Below the pieces are notes generated by a model. It made no database searches, was not told the origin of the DNA, and worked only from the letters and a program-made list of their open reading frames with translations. Positions 34,901-42,811 of a stretch of 64,000 nucleotides of DNA are shown here, one piece after another. Each line of letters opens with the position of its first letter. The stretch's first letter is position 1. The position numbers and the translations under genes are program-made. The DNA lies in contig CALRTC020000002.1 in the NCBI GenBank assembly GCA_943371025.1, positions 248,001 to 312,000 of the forward strand, written 5' to 3'. This stretch comes from Niveispirillum sp943371025 (GTDB taxonomy: Bacteria; Pseudomonadota; Alphaproteobacteria; Azospirillales; Azospirillaceae).

Positions 34901-35547
34901 ACATCCCGCTGAACGATGGCTGCCTGCAGCCGCTGGAGATCATCATCCCCGAAGGCAGCATGCTGAACCCCCGCTATCCGGCCGCCGTCGTGGCCGGCAA
35001 TGTGGAGGTCAGCCAGGCCGTGACCAACGCGCTTTATGGTGCGCTGGGCGTGCTGGCGGCGGCCCAGGGCACCATGAACAATTTCACCTTCGGCAACGAC
35101 ACCTATCAATATTACGAGACGATCTGCGGCGGGTCGGGGGCGGGGCCCGGCTTTGACGGCACGGACGGGGTGCATACCCACATGACCAACAGCCGCCTGA
35201 CCGATCCGGAAGTGCTGGAATGGCGCTTCCCGGTGCTGCTGGAAAGCTTCCGTCTGCGCCACGGGTCGGGCGGCGACGGCCAATGGCGGGGCGGGGAAGG
35301 TGTGGAACGTCGCATCCGCTTCCTGCAACCCATGACGGCGGCCATCCTGTCCAACAATCGCCGCGTCCGGCCCTATGGGCTGGCGGGCGGCGGCGATGCA
35401 ATGCCAGGGGCGGCCCGGGTGGAACGGGTGGATGGCCGCGTGGAGGTGCTGTCGGCCACGGCGATGGCGGAGATGGCGGCGGGCGATGTCTTCACCATCG
35501 AAACGCCGGGCGGCGGGGGATATGGTATACGCCTGTCTGCGCTGTGA
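31930..35547 (+). CDS. 5-oxoprolinase / hydantoinase A-B fusion
   Basis: A 1,205-residue protein joining HyuA-like (about residues 1-690) and HyuB-like (about 700-1205) halves. The A half has the ATP-grasp-like opening FWIDRGGTFTDIVARRPDG, MGTTVATNALLERKG, FDMGGTSTDVS and NCFGGAGGQHACLVADALGM. The B half has NIKERLDFSCALFD, HIPVHLGSMGDSV and MLNNPYRGGTHLPDVTVVTP. Full-length fusions of this size are usually ATP-dependent 5-oxoprolinase, which opens pyroglutamate to glutamate; hydantoin substrates cannot be excluded. It is divergent from the exported peptidase operon. Confidence 0.92.
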   Translation: MTGGRWQFWIDRGGTFTDIVARRPDGTLLTHKLLSENPERYRDAAVQGIRDLLGVAPGAPVPADAVEAVRMGTTVATNALLERKGQKTLLVITDGLGDQLRIGYQARPKIFARKIELPEQLYSSVLEVPERVMADGTVRRPLDLDAARRGLQAAFDEGYRACAIIFMHGYRYPAHEAAVAALARQIGFTQVSASHQVSPLMKLVGRGDTTVADAYLSPILRRYVAQVADALPGIPLYFMQSNGGLTEAGRFQGRDAILSGPAGGIVGAVRTAAAEGFDRIIGFDMGGTSTDVSHYAGTYERSLETVVAGVRLRVPMLRIHTVAAGGGSICRFDGARLRVGPESAGSNPGPAAYRRGGPLTVTDCNVMVGKLHPDFFPAVFGPNGDEKLDADAVRAKFAAMAAEVSAATGRAMTAEALAEGFLKIAVENMANAIKHISVQRGYDVTRYALNCFGGAGGQHACLVADALGMTTVYLHPFAGVLSAYGMGLADLGSLRDRSVERTLGPDALGELTDVLAALGGEAAAELKEQGVAGDAIRLIHTARIKVAGTDAALEVPFGTESQMRAAFADAHRQRFGFDVPDRPLVVESLSAEAVAASGEKLADAVVDEPAARPAPAPRAQVPVWMGGECLSVAVHDRDALAPGVTIDGPAILTEATGTTLVEPGWQARVTARGGLVLRRVVALPARVAVGTDADPIMLEVFNNLFMSIAEQMGLALENTAHSVNIKERLDFSCALFDAGGNLIANAPHIPVHLGSMGDSVRTVIEARAATLRPGDAVMLNNPYRGGTHLPDVTVVTPVFDKTGTDILFWVASRGHQADIGGITPGSMPPDSTHIDQEGILIDNFLLVRDGVLLEREVVDLLTAGPYPARNTAQNLGDLRAQIAANARGRDELLKMVDLFGLETVRAYMGHVQRNAEEQVRRVIGVLKDGHFDLEMDSGAHVRVAVSIDPVARSARIDFTGTSDQQKGNFNAPSAIVRAAVLYVFRTLVDDDIPLNDGCLQPLEIIIPEGSMLNPRYPAAVVAGNVEVSQAVTNALYGALGVLAAAQGTMNNFTFGNDTYQYYETICGGSGAGPGFDGTDGVHTHMTNSRLTDPEVLEWRFPVLLESFRLRHGSGGDGQWRGGEGVERRIRFLQPMTAAILSNNRRVRPYGLAGGGDAMPGAARVERVDGRVEVLSATAMAEMAAGDVFTIETPGGGGYGIRLSAL

Positions 35548-35681
35548 AAAATCGTCTCGTCAGCAACAACCGGGCGTGAGAGCAAGGAAGCAGAGAAGTG
35601 CCTGGACCTGAACGGGCACCCGCGGGTCCTTGGGGCGGTATCGCCCCGGGATCGTCCTTCGTGTCCAAGGAGACAGCTTCC

Positions 35682-36926
35682 ATGACCACCACGCCTGCAC
35701 CCACCCTGGCCGTAACCCTTGATGATGTGCGCGACGCCGCCCGGGCCCTGTCCGGGCACATCATGGATACGCCCTGTGTGCCGTCGCGCACCCTGTCGCA
35801 GCTGACGGGTGCCGATGTCTGGGTGAAGTTCGAGAATCTGCAATTTACCGCCAGCTTCAAGGAGCGTGGCGCGCTGAACAAGCTGCGCAAGCTGACGGAA
35901 GATGAACGCCGCCGCGGCGTCGTCGCCATGTCGGCCGGCAACCATGCCCAGGGTGTGGCCTATCATGCCGGCCGGCTGGGCATTCCCGCCACCATCGTCA
36001 TGCCCGAAGGCACGCCCTTCACCAAGGTGGAGCGGACGGAGGAACATGGCGCCCGTGTCGTGCTGAAGGGCGCCGTCCTGGCCGAGGCCGCGGCAGAGGC
36101 CGAGCGTCTGTCGCGGGAGGAGGGGCTGGTCTTCGTCCATCCCTATGACGATCCCGACGTCATCGCCGGCCAGGGCACCATCGGGCTGGAAATCCTGCAT
36201 GCCGCCCCGCATCTGGACACGCTGGTCGTGCCGGTGGGGGGTGGTGGCCTGATCAGCGGCATCGCCGTGGCGGCCAAGGCCGTGAACCCCGATATCCGCA
36301 TCATCGGGGTGGAGGTCGAAGCCTATCCGGCCATGGCCCAGGCCCTGAAGGGGGAAGCGATCGAGGTCGGCGGCGACACCATTGCAGAGGGCATCGCCGT
36401 CAAGAATGTCGGCGCCCTGACGCTGGAAATCTGCCGCGCCCTGGTCGACCAGATCGTGCTGGTGCCCGACGTGGCCGTGGAAGAGGCCGTGGCCCTGTTC
36501 CTCAATATCGAAAAGACGGTGGCCGAAGGGGCGGGGGCGGCCGGTCTGGCGGCCCTGCTGACCCATCCGCACCTGTTCCAGGGATCGAAGGTCGGGCTGG
36601 TTCTGTGCGGCGGCAATATCGACAGCCGTCTGCTGGCCCAGGTGATCATGCGCCAGCTGGTGCGTGAAAGCCGGCTGATCGCCGTGCGCATCGCCATCCC
36701 GGACCGTCCCGGCGTGCTGGGCAAGATCACCAGCCTGGTGGGCGAGGCCGGCGGCAACATCATCGAAGCCTCCCACCAGCGCCTGTTCACCACGGCGACC
36801 GTGAAGGCTACCGACATCGACCTGACCATCGAATGCCGATCCAAGCGCCACGCGGAAAGGGTGGTCAACACCCTGCGCACCACGGGTGGGCTGAAGGTTC
36901 AGGTGCTGGCCGGTGGGGTGGAGTGA
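35682..36926 (+). CDS. Threonine ammonia-lyase with ACT domain
   Basis: A 414-residue PLP enzyme starting at ATG 35682 with AAGGAG nine bases upstream. The PLP lysine is Lys60 in FTASFKERGALNKL; SAGNHAQGVAYHA binds substrate and PVGGGGLISGIAVA holds the phosphate. A C-terminal ACT domain begins near ESRLIAVRIAIPDRPGVLGK. It deaminates threonine (or serine) to 2-oxobutyrate. The single ACT domain and length match the roughly 400-residue TdcB/tdh-type class found in alphaproteobacteria. The 134-base leader upstream contains a GGGGCGGTATCGCCCC hairpin; I recognise no known riboswitch there. Confidence 0.94.
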   Translation: MTTTPAPTLAVTLDDVRDAARALSGHIMDTPCVPSRTLSQLTGADVWVKFENLQFTASFKERGALNKLRKLTEDERRRGVVAMSAGNHAQGVAYHAGRLGIPATIVMPEGTPFTKVERTEEHGARVVLKGAVLAEAAAEAERLSREEGLVFVHPYDDPDVIAGQGTIGLEILHAAPHLDTLVVPVGGGGLISGIAVAAKAVNPDIRIIGVEVEAYPAMAQALKGEAIEVGGDTIAEGIAVKNVGALTLEICRALVDQIVLVPDVAVEEAVALFLNIEKTVAEGAGAAGLAALLTHPHLFQGSKVGLVLCGGNIDSRLLAQVIMRQLVRESRLIAVRIAIPDRPGVLGKITSLVGEAGGNIIEASHQRLFTTATVKATDIDLTIECRSKRHAERVVNTLRTTGGLKVQVLAGGVE

Positions 36927-37024
36927 TGTCAGTACCTCATTCCTAAAGATTGCATATAAATTTGATTGAAAGTGCCCTTATGGTGCACAAGTTGCATTGT
37001 AGGGGCATTTCTATTGGAGGGGCT

Positions 37025-38041
37025 ATGAAGCGCTTTCTAATCTTGGATACAAACATTTGGTTTTCAAGTGAGATGCTCGGTTCTGAGGTGGGCCGCAGTG
37101 TGTTTCATGCGGCGAGGGATAGCGACGTCGTTATTGTTCTTCCTGAAATTGTCGAATTGGAATTGGAGAAAATATACATTCATCAAGTCGAGTCAAAGAT
37201 TAAAGATATTGATAAAATTATAGCATTTGCAGAAAATCATAGCGTTCCGGTGAGTGTTAAAACTAAGAATGATTTTTTACAGTTTAAGAATTCTGTGAAG
37301 CCCGCTTTTGCGAGCAGGATGCGGACTGTTTCTGACTCGATCCAAAGAACAAAAACGTCAGAGGTTGTTCTGAGGAATGCTATGTTGCGGGTTCTAGACC
37401 ATGCCCCGCCATCTCGTAAGGAAAATGAACAATTTAGAGATTGCGCTTTATGGGAGCACGTAAAGATGCTTTCAGTAGAAGGGGAAGTCTATTTTGTTAC
37501 TAACGACAATGCATTTTTCGCCGGTGAGAAATCTTCTTCACGGCGAATGTCGCAATCAGATGGTGCGTTGTCAAAGGTTGTAGACGTTTTGGAGGCTGAA
37601 ATTAAAGATCTATCTAATCCAGTTTACATATATAGAAGACTAGAGGATTTTTTGATTAACTTTGGGTACAAGTCAGGAAAAGTAAATGCACAAAAAATTG
37701 GTGGTTTAATATTTAATCGTATTCTTCCTGACATTGAAAGATTACTTGTGCAATCCGGAGGAGAGATCTCTAGAGACTTGAATGTCGTGGTTTCGTCAGT
37801 AGTGCTGAAAAATCATAGGGTGCAATCTTTGCAGTTTAGCATAAAAATCCCCTATATAGTTGGTGATGTTATTTCAGGAGATGTTGGGTGTATTATTGCT
37901 TCCGGGAGTAGCTTGCACGATGTAGTCAATGATACACTTACAAGCACGCATTTAGAACAAATTAGCGCTGAATGGCAGGATGAAAACGGCAAGCATGAGA
38001 GCCGCGTACAAAGGTTTTTTACTTCCAGGGCTTATTTGTAG
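37025..38041 (+). CDS. AT-rich PIN-domain nuclease (DUF4935-like)
   Basis: A 338-residue protein from ATG 37025 with GGAGG close upstream. Residues 1-170 form a PIN nuclease: FLILDTNIWFSS with Asp8, LPEIVELELEKI with Glu41/44/46, NEQFRDCALWE with Asp139 and VTNDNAFF with Asp161, a full acidic set. The C-terminal 150 residues are unrecognised. The arrangement matches DUF4935-type proteins. Base composition is far more AT-rich than either neighbour, and its last ten bases overlap the 3' end of folB, so it was probably acquired. No antitoxin gene adjoins it. Confidence 0.8.
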   Translation: MKRFLILDTNIWFSSEMLGSEVGRSVFHAARDSDVVIVLPEIVELELEKIYIHQVESKIKDIDKIIAFAENHSVPVSVKTKNDFLQFKNSVKPAFASRMRTVSDSIQRTKTSEVVLRNAMLRVLDHAPPSRKENEQFRDCALWEHVKMLSVEGEVYFVTNDNAFFAGEKSSSRRMSQSDGALSKVVDVLEAEIKDLSNPVYIYRRLEDFLINFGYKSGKVNAQKIGGLIFNRILPDIERLLVQSGGEISRDLNVVVSSVVLKNHRVQSLQFSIKIPYIVGDVISGDVGCIIASGSSLHDVVNDTLTSTHLEQISAEWQDENGKHESRVQRFFTSRAYL

Positions 38042-38433
38042 TTTTCTCTTATGATCTCCACGCCCACCGCTTCGCATTCGGCAAACGCGTCCAGCTTTTC
38101 CAGGCGGATCAGGGCGAGGCGGGCGCGGCCATTGTCCAGGATGGCACCGGCCAGCCGTTCGGCCAGGCATTCCAGCAGGCCCGTATGGCCCGCCGTCACC
38201 AGGTCAGTCGCCATCGCCAGCAACTCCCCATGGGTCCAGGGGCGATGGTGGGCGGGGGGCAGCAGCAGCTCCAGATTCAGGCGCAGACGCTGCGGCACCT
38301 CATGCTCGAAATCATAGATGCCGATCAGGGTTGTCACCACATGATCGCGGACGATCAGGCGCAGCTCGGCGCTCTCCCGCTGGGGGAGGTCGGCGGGGTG
38401 GCGGGGGGTCGCGCGTGGCATCAGGGCGTGCAT
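38032..38433 (-). CDS. folB: Dihydroneopterin aldolase-family protein FolB
   Basis: A 133-residue protein with ELRLIVRDHVVTTLIGIYDF, QRLRLNLELLL and a terminal LALIRLEKLDAFAECEAVGV strand, the pattern of the FolB/FolX family. It would convert dihydroneopterin in folate synthesis. The ATG at 38433 gives a slightly longer N-terminus than usual; an in-frame ATG four codons later is also possible. The last codons and the TAA overlap the convergent PIN gene, and the AT-rich final residues (IIRENYK) may have been altered by that junction. Confidence 0.85.
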   Translation of the reverse strand: MHALMPRATPRHPADLPQRESAELRLIVRDHVVTTLIGIYDFEHEVPQRLRLNLELLLPPAHHRPWTHGELLAMATDLVTAGHTGLLECLAERLAGAILDNGRARLALIRLEKLDAFAECEAVGVEIIRENYK

Positions 38434-38602
38434 GGCCCCCGTGCTGTAACATCGCGCCCGGCCCGTCGACAAGTCGTCCAGGGTGGGGTGCTGCAATGCG
38501 CCCTTCCGGGTGGAACACCCATCCCTTTGCGGCGCTGGCGGCCTTCGCGCTGAACGTTTACATTGCGCGTCGACGGAAGGTGGCATACGGGACCATGCAG
38601 TC

Positions 38603-39130
38603 ATGCGGTACGAACAGGATGCGGCTCAACGGGCGACGGTATTGCGGCATCTGTCGCAATCGCTCGCCGGTGCGGTCAGCCTGTTTGAGAAGCAGGAAGG
38701 CGTGAAGCTGGCGACCTTCCCGGACTACAAGAAGGCGCGCGCCCGCTATCTTGAAATCCAGGCCTTGATCTTCACCATCACCGACAAGGCGGAGGAAGCA
38801 CCCAATCGGGGCGTGCCAGGCGACCTGAAGGGCTGGCTGGTGCGCATGCGGTTGCGGGCCATCGCCAGTTTCACGCGCATGAGCCTTGCCTTCTTCCGCG
38901 ACCCGCCCGACCTGCTGATCCACGCGCTGGGCGCCTATGACCTGCTGCAGGACGAACGTTCAAGCCTGATGAGTCTGTTGAACGATTTCGACATGATGCT
39001 CATGGAAGCCGCACTGGACGACAAGACCTCCATGGAACTGGACAAGGTGCGTGGCCAGATGGAAGAGATCGTCCATCTGCTGGACGAACATCTGAAGGGT
39101 GCGCCGGCCGCTCTGCGCACCTTCGACTGA
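38603..39130 (+). CDS. Uncharacterised helical protein
   Basis: A 175-residue, mostly helical soluble protein starting MRYEQDAAQRATVLRHLSQS. No signal peptide or membrane segment; LAFFRDPPDLLIHALGAYDL and MLMEAALDDKTSMELDKVRG are the most distinctive parts. Codon use matches the neighbours, so it is a resident gene. I do not recognise the family. It is divergent from folB, with no strong ribosome-binding site. Confidence 0.6.
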   Translation: MRYEQDAAQRATVLRHLSQSLAGAVSLFEKQEGVKLATFPDYKKARARYLEIQALIFTITDKAEEAPNRGVPGDLKGWLVRMRLRAIASFTRMSLAFFRDPPDLLIHALGAYDLLQDERSSLMSLLNDFDMMLMEAALDDKTSMELDKVRGQMEEIVHLLDEHLKGAPAALRTFD

Positions 39131-39225
39131 CCGGTCTCCATCAGAGGGTTGACCCTGGTTCGGTCCCACTCCACCCACAACCCGGCCTGATCCCTTCGAT
39201 GGCCAGATGGTCGCTGCCGTGTGCT

Positions 39226-41253
39226 TTAGCTGGCGGCCACGCGCATGTCCGGGTGCAGGAAGCGATTTTCGAAATCATGCGCGGGCAGGGGGCGGGAGAT
39301 CAGGAAGCCCTGGATCGTCTGGCAATGCATGGAACAGAGCCATTCGCGCTGCTGCTCGGTTTCCACCCCTTCCGCCACGATTTCCAGCCCCAGGCGCTGA
39401 CCCAGTTCCAGGATCGTGGCCGGGATGGCGACATCCTGCGGTACGGTATGCATGAAGGCACGGTCGATCTTCAGCACGGTCAGGGGAATGCGCCGCAGAT
39501 GCGACAGGGATGAATAACCCGTGCCGAAATCATCGATGGCCATGCCCACGCCGATCTCCCGCAGCACCCGCAGCATGGCGAAATCACCCGCCGCCTGGGT
39601 CATGGCCACGGTTTCGGTGATTTCCAGCGTCAGCAGATTGGCCGGCAGCGCCGCGCGGGCCAGGGCGGCGCGCACCCGGTTGGGGAATTCGGCATCGGTC
39701 AGCTGGCGCGGGCTGACATTCACGGCCACGGGCAGGTCGCCATACAGCTTGCGCCATTGTGAGGCCTGCCGGCAGGCCTCTGACAGGACCCATTCGCCAA
39801 TGGGGCCGATCAGGCCCGTCTCCTCCGCCACCGGGATGAACTCACCGGGCGCGATATAGCCGTCCTCAGTCTTCCAGCGCAGCAGCGCCTCGGTCCCGCG
39901 CAGGGTCTGGCTGCGCGGATCGACCTTGGGCTGGTAGAACAGCTCGAACTCTCCGCGCAGCTCGGCGGCGCGCAGCCGTGCCTCCGTCCGCAGCCGGGCC
40001 ATGGCCTGTTCCGACATTTCGGCGGAGAACATGCGCCAGCAGCCGGAACCGGCGGCCTTGGCCGCATACATGGCGACGTCGGCACAGCGCAGAATCTGGC
40101 GCGCGTCCCGCCCGTCGGCCGGCCACAGCGAGATGCCGATGGAAGCGCTGGGATGCAGCGAATGGCCGTCCAGGTCCAGGGGGCGGGCCAGGGCGGCCAG
40201 CACCCGGTCGGCCACCTGGATCGCCTCCTTCGGCTCGCCCACATCCTCCACCACCACCAGGAATTCGTCACCGCCCAGGCGTCCTACCGTGTCGGAATGG
40301 CGCAGCGTGTCGGCCAGCCGCTTTGCAATGCCCTGCAGCATCTTGTCGCCCAGGTCGTGGCCCAGGCTGTCATTGACATGCTTGAACCGGTCCAGGTCCA
40401 GGAACAGCACGGCCACGCCGCGCTTCGTCCGCTGCGCCCGGGCCAGCGCATGCTCCAGCCGCTCCAGCAGCAGCGCGCGGTTGGGCAGTTCCGTCAGCGG
40501 GTCGCGTGTGGCCAGCTGGCGCAGCTGCCCCTGGCTTTCATCCAGCTTGTCCAGCGTTTCGTTGATGCGCAGGGTCAGGCGGCCCAGCTCGTCTTCCTCA
40601 TGCCCTGCCGGCAGGGCCAGGCGCGTATCGCGCGGATTGTCGGGATCGATGCCGACGACGGCCTGTTCCAGCTGGACCAGCGGCCGCGTCAGGAACCGGT
40701 GGAAGACCCAGGTCAGCAGCAGGCCCAGCAGGATGTTGCGGACCAGCCCGCCCAGCAGAGACGTGACGACAAAGGCGATATAGTCCGCCGAAACCTTGGC
40801 CATATCCAGGTCGATGCGCAGCAGCCCGATGGGTGGCTTGTCGCGCCCGTCCGGCAGGGGGCGGTACAGCATGCGGGTGCCATGCGCCAGATCGCCGAAA
40901 ACCAGCCGGCCGATCACCCCGTCCCCCCCGCTCCGGTCAGCCTGGGACCGGTGTCTTGACCATAGCGGCTGGTCTTCTGAAATGCGGATGTCGATGCCGG
41001 CGATGGCGCCGATGGACAGGGCGGAATTGCCGATCTGCTGGGCCAGTGCTTCATCCACGTTCCACGCGGCGGCGGCGGCGCTGCCTTCCATCAGGTCCAG
41101 CATCTGTTCGATCAGATCGCTGGCCTTGCCGCGTTCGCGCCAGGTCGCCCAGGCGACTTCCAGCCCGCTCAACATCAGACCGATCAGGCATGCGGCCAGC
41201 ACGGCCCGGGCCGCCTGCTTTGCCGCCAACGAACTGCCGAGCCTGTTCAGCAT
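39226..41253 (-). CDS. Membrane-bound GGDEF-EAL cyclic-di-GMP enzyme
   Basis: A 675-residue protein from ATG 41253 with GGGGAGG just upstream. Order: membrane helix (about 14-34), periplasmic sensor region (40-155), second helix (about 160-185), HAMP-like linker with LVQLEQAVVGI and EEDELGRLTLRINETL, GGDEF domain, EAL domain. The GGDEF signature is intact at 327-331, with an RxxD inhibitory site at 318-321. The EAL domain starts with EALLRW at 455 and keeps NVSPRQL, LEITETVAM and IDDFGTGYSSLSHL. Both synthesis and breakdown of c-di-GMP are possible; the dominant activity cannot be told. Confidence 0.95.
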   Translation of the reverse strand: MLNRLGSSLAAKQAARAVLAACLIGLMLSGLEVAWATWRERGKASDLIEQMLDLMEGSAAAAAWNVDEALAQQIGNSALSIGAIAGIDIRISEDQPLWSRHRSQADRSGGDGVIGRLVFGDLAHGTRMLYRPLPDGRDKPPIGLLRIDLDMAKVSADYIAFVVTSLLGGLVRNILLGLLLTWVFHRFLTRPLVQLEQAVVGIDPDNPRDTRLALPAGHEEDELGRLTLRINETLDKLDESQGQLRQLATRDPLTELPNRALLLERLEHALARAQRTKRGVAVLFLDLDRFKHVNDSLGHDLGDKMLQGIAKRLADTLRHSDTVGRLGGDEFLVVVEDVGEPKEAIQVADRVLAALARPLDLDGHSLHPSASIGISLWPADGRDARQILRCADVAMYAAKAAGSGCWRMFSAEMSEQAMARLRTEARLRAAELRGEFELFYQPKVDPRSQTLRGTEALLRWKTEDGYIAPGEFIPVAEETGLIGPIGEWVLSEACRQASQWRKLYGDLPVAVNVSPRQLTDAEFPNRVRAALARAALPANLLTLEITETVAMTQAAGDFAMLRVLREIGVGMAIDDFGTGYSSLSHLRRIPLTVLKIDRAFMHTVPQDVAIPATILELGQRLGLEIVAEGVETEQQREWLCSMHCQTIQGFLISRPLPAHDFENRFLHPDMRVAAS

Positions 41254-41437
41254 CGCCCTCCCCGGCGGTTTGTGTCTGGCTGCCGACAGGGTTCCCACCC
41301 TGGTCTTGATCCGGACCCGCGATATTCGGTCGCGGGGCATCATGCCTGAAAACGGGGAGCGATGCACAAGCAAATATTGGTGTCAGTGAAGGATAGACCA
41401 AGACCAGGGCGGGTTGCCGACCCGGCTTGTGCCAAAG

Positions 41438-41471
41438 AAAAAGGGCCGGCCCCATGGGGTCGACCCTTTTT
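41438..41471 (-). terminator. Rho-independent terminator of the small gene
   Basis: A stem closed by AAAAAGGG / CCCTTTTT with a GC-rich inner part, followed by T residues on the minus strand. It lies about 60 bases after the stop of the 64-residue gene and may also work in the other direction. Confidence 0.75.
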
Positions 41472-41531
41472 GCGCCTTTAGGCTGTCATGACCTACAACC
41501 GGCCGGGGCCGGGATGGCCATATGACACACG

Positions 41532-41726
41532 TCAGGAGGCACTCTTCAGCTTGCGGAACTGCGCCCACATGTCGGACGGGTTCTTGTCCAGGTCGAAGGC
41601 GCGGGTCCGCTGGGGATCCAGGCCCTGGCGGCGGCATTCCAGCGCGAACATGTTCGTGTTGGCGGGGTCCAGGCCCAGGTCGCTGCAGGCCTTGTTGAAG
41701 GCGGACTGGAATTCGGCGCTGTGCAT
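41532..41726 (-). CDS. Small uncharacterised protein (64 residues)
   Basis: The ATG at 41726 (MHSAEFQSAFNKACSDLGLD) has AAGG twelve bases upstream and a terminator follows, which supports a real small gene. It is soluble and charged, with two cysteines. A longer open frame upstream adds 52 implausible residues. No family recognised. Confidence 0.6.
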   Translation of the reverse strand: MHSAEFQSAFNKACSDLGLDPANTNMFALECRRQGLDPQRTRAFDLDKNPSDMWAQFRKLKSAS

Positions 41727-42811
41727 CTTGTCACCCTTACAGGTTACGTTTGTCACTTCGGGGGCCATCGGGCCGGGCCGGTGCGGGCAGAACCAGATGT
41801 CCTGGCCCTCCGCCCTCACGCATCGCAGCATCGCTGGCCATTGCGGCCGAAATGCGAAGCCTTTGATCCAAAACGATGGCATTTGCCGAACAAGAACAAA
41901 TCATCGGGCAACTTGTTGCAACTGCGAACAACGCATGGCGGCCCTTCCGCGTTGCGGGACGGTGCCGCTGCGGTGGCGGCACGGGTGTGTGATCGACGTC
42001 GGGGCCGGGGCAGCCCGGACGTCGGCCCCTTGGCATGGACCGATTCGACACCCCCATCTGTTCACCTCCCAGTGTCGAGCCGCGACAAATTCGATGCCTG
42101 CCGGGCCCGGCGACCGGTCCGGCAGGGCTTTGATCGGGGGGATGAACGGTCCATATCCATATCAGTGGTGGAGAAAACGGATAGAAGAGACCGTTTCTTA
42201 ACGATTTTCCGCCGTATGCTTTGACCGTGATCCGGTTTTCAGTCCATGCTGTCTCTTACGGTCCCACTGCTGGATGGGTGGTACCGGAAGGGGCGGAACA
42301 GCCCGGATGGGCAGGTGAAGGAACCGCCCGCCCACACTTTGGGATAAGCGCCGCAGCATACCTTGATATGCCTTGGGCTTGCCCCAATTGGGGATGACGA
42401 TGTCAGACGTGACAGTCCCATGACGTGACATCCTTCGTGTGTTTCGTTGGTTGTAAGGTTCGTTAGTCGCTTTGGTGCCAACAGCTTGATTGCCGATTGA
42501 CCCCAACCAGGGGAGTGCGCGGTGATGGGTGACGGTAGAGCCAGCAGGAACGGATCGGACCGGTCGGATCGACCGGGCGGAACCTTGCGGCCCGCCGCCG
42601 GACATACCGGTGCCGCGCATCATGTGATTGTCGCAAAAGGCGCGGGGATGGCCCTTGCCTCTCCGCTGCACGCAGGGGCGGGAACAGCCCCGCGGATCAG
42701 GATCGACCGCCACCATTTTCCAGTGCCCCCCGCCGTCATGGCCGCGCGGCGCATGGCCTGCCCGTGCCCGCCGATCCGGCCGCCGACCGGCCGTCAGGAA
42801 GGAGAGTGCCG
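41727..42811. other. Roughly 1.1 kb stretch without a convincing gene
   Basis: Open frames here on both strands have frequent Arg/Pro/Gly low-complexity sequence and no ribosome-binding sites, so I call none. It must hold the prkA promoter. Visible structure: the 12-bp palindrome CCCCAATTGGGG at 42382-42393, a TGTCA-N4-TGACA site at 42401-42414 followed by a second ACGTGACA copy, and a GACGTC pair near 42000. A small RNA is possible but not shown. Confidence 0.5.
42401..42430. promoter_or_regulatory. Candidate TGTCA-N4-TGACA operator upstream of prkA
   Basis: A symmetric TGTCA-GACG-TGACA site (42401-42414), followed seven bases later by TGACGTGACA. The repeated TGACA half-sites within 30 bases resemble a cooperative binding site. 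It lies about 390 bases before prkA, so the target is uncertain. Confidence 0.3.

Noticed and set aside
35548..35681. Leader of the threonine ammonia-lyase gene as a possible riboswitch
   Set aside because: It has a GC-rich hairpin but no conserved riboswitch sequence that I can identify, and no terminator.
42198..42716. A 172-codon minus-strand frame upstream of prkA
   Set aside because: It has no family signal, no ribosome-binding site, and an Arg/Pro/Gly-heavy composition with irregular hydrophobicity.
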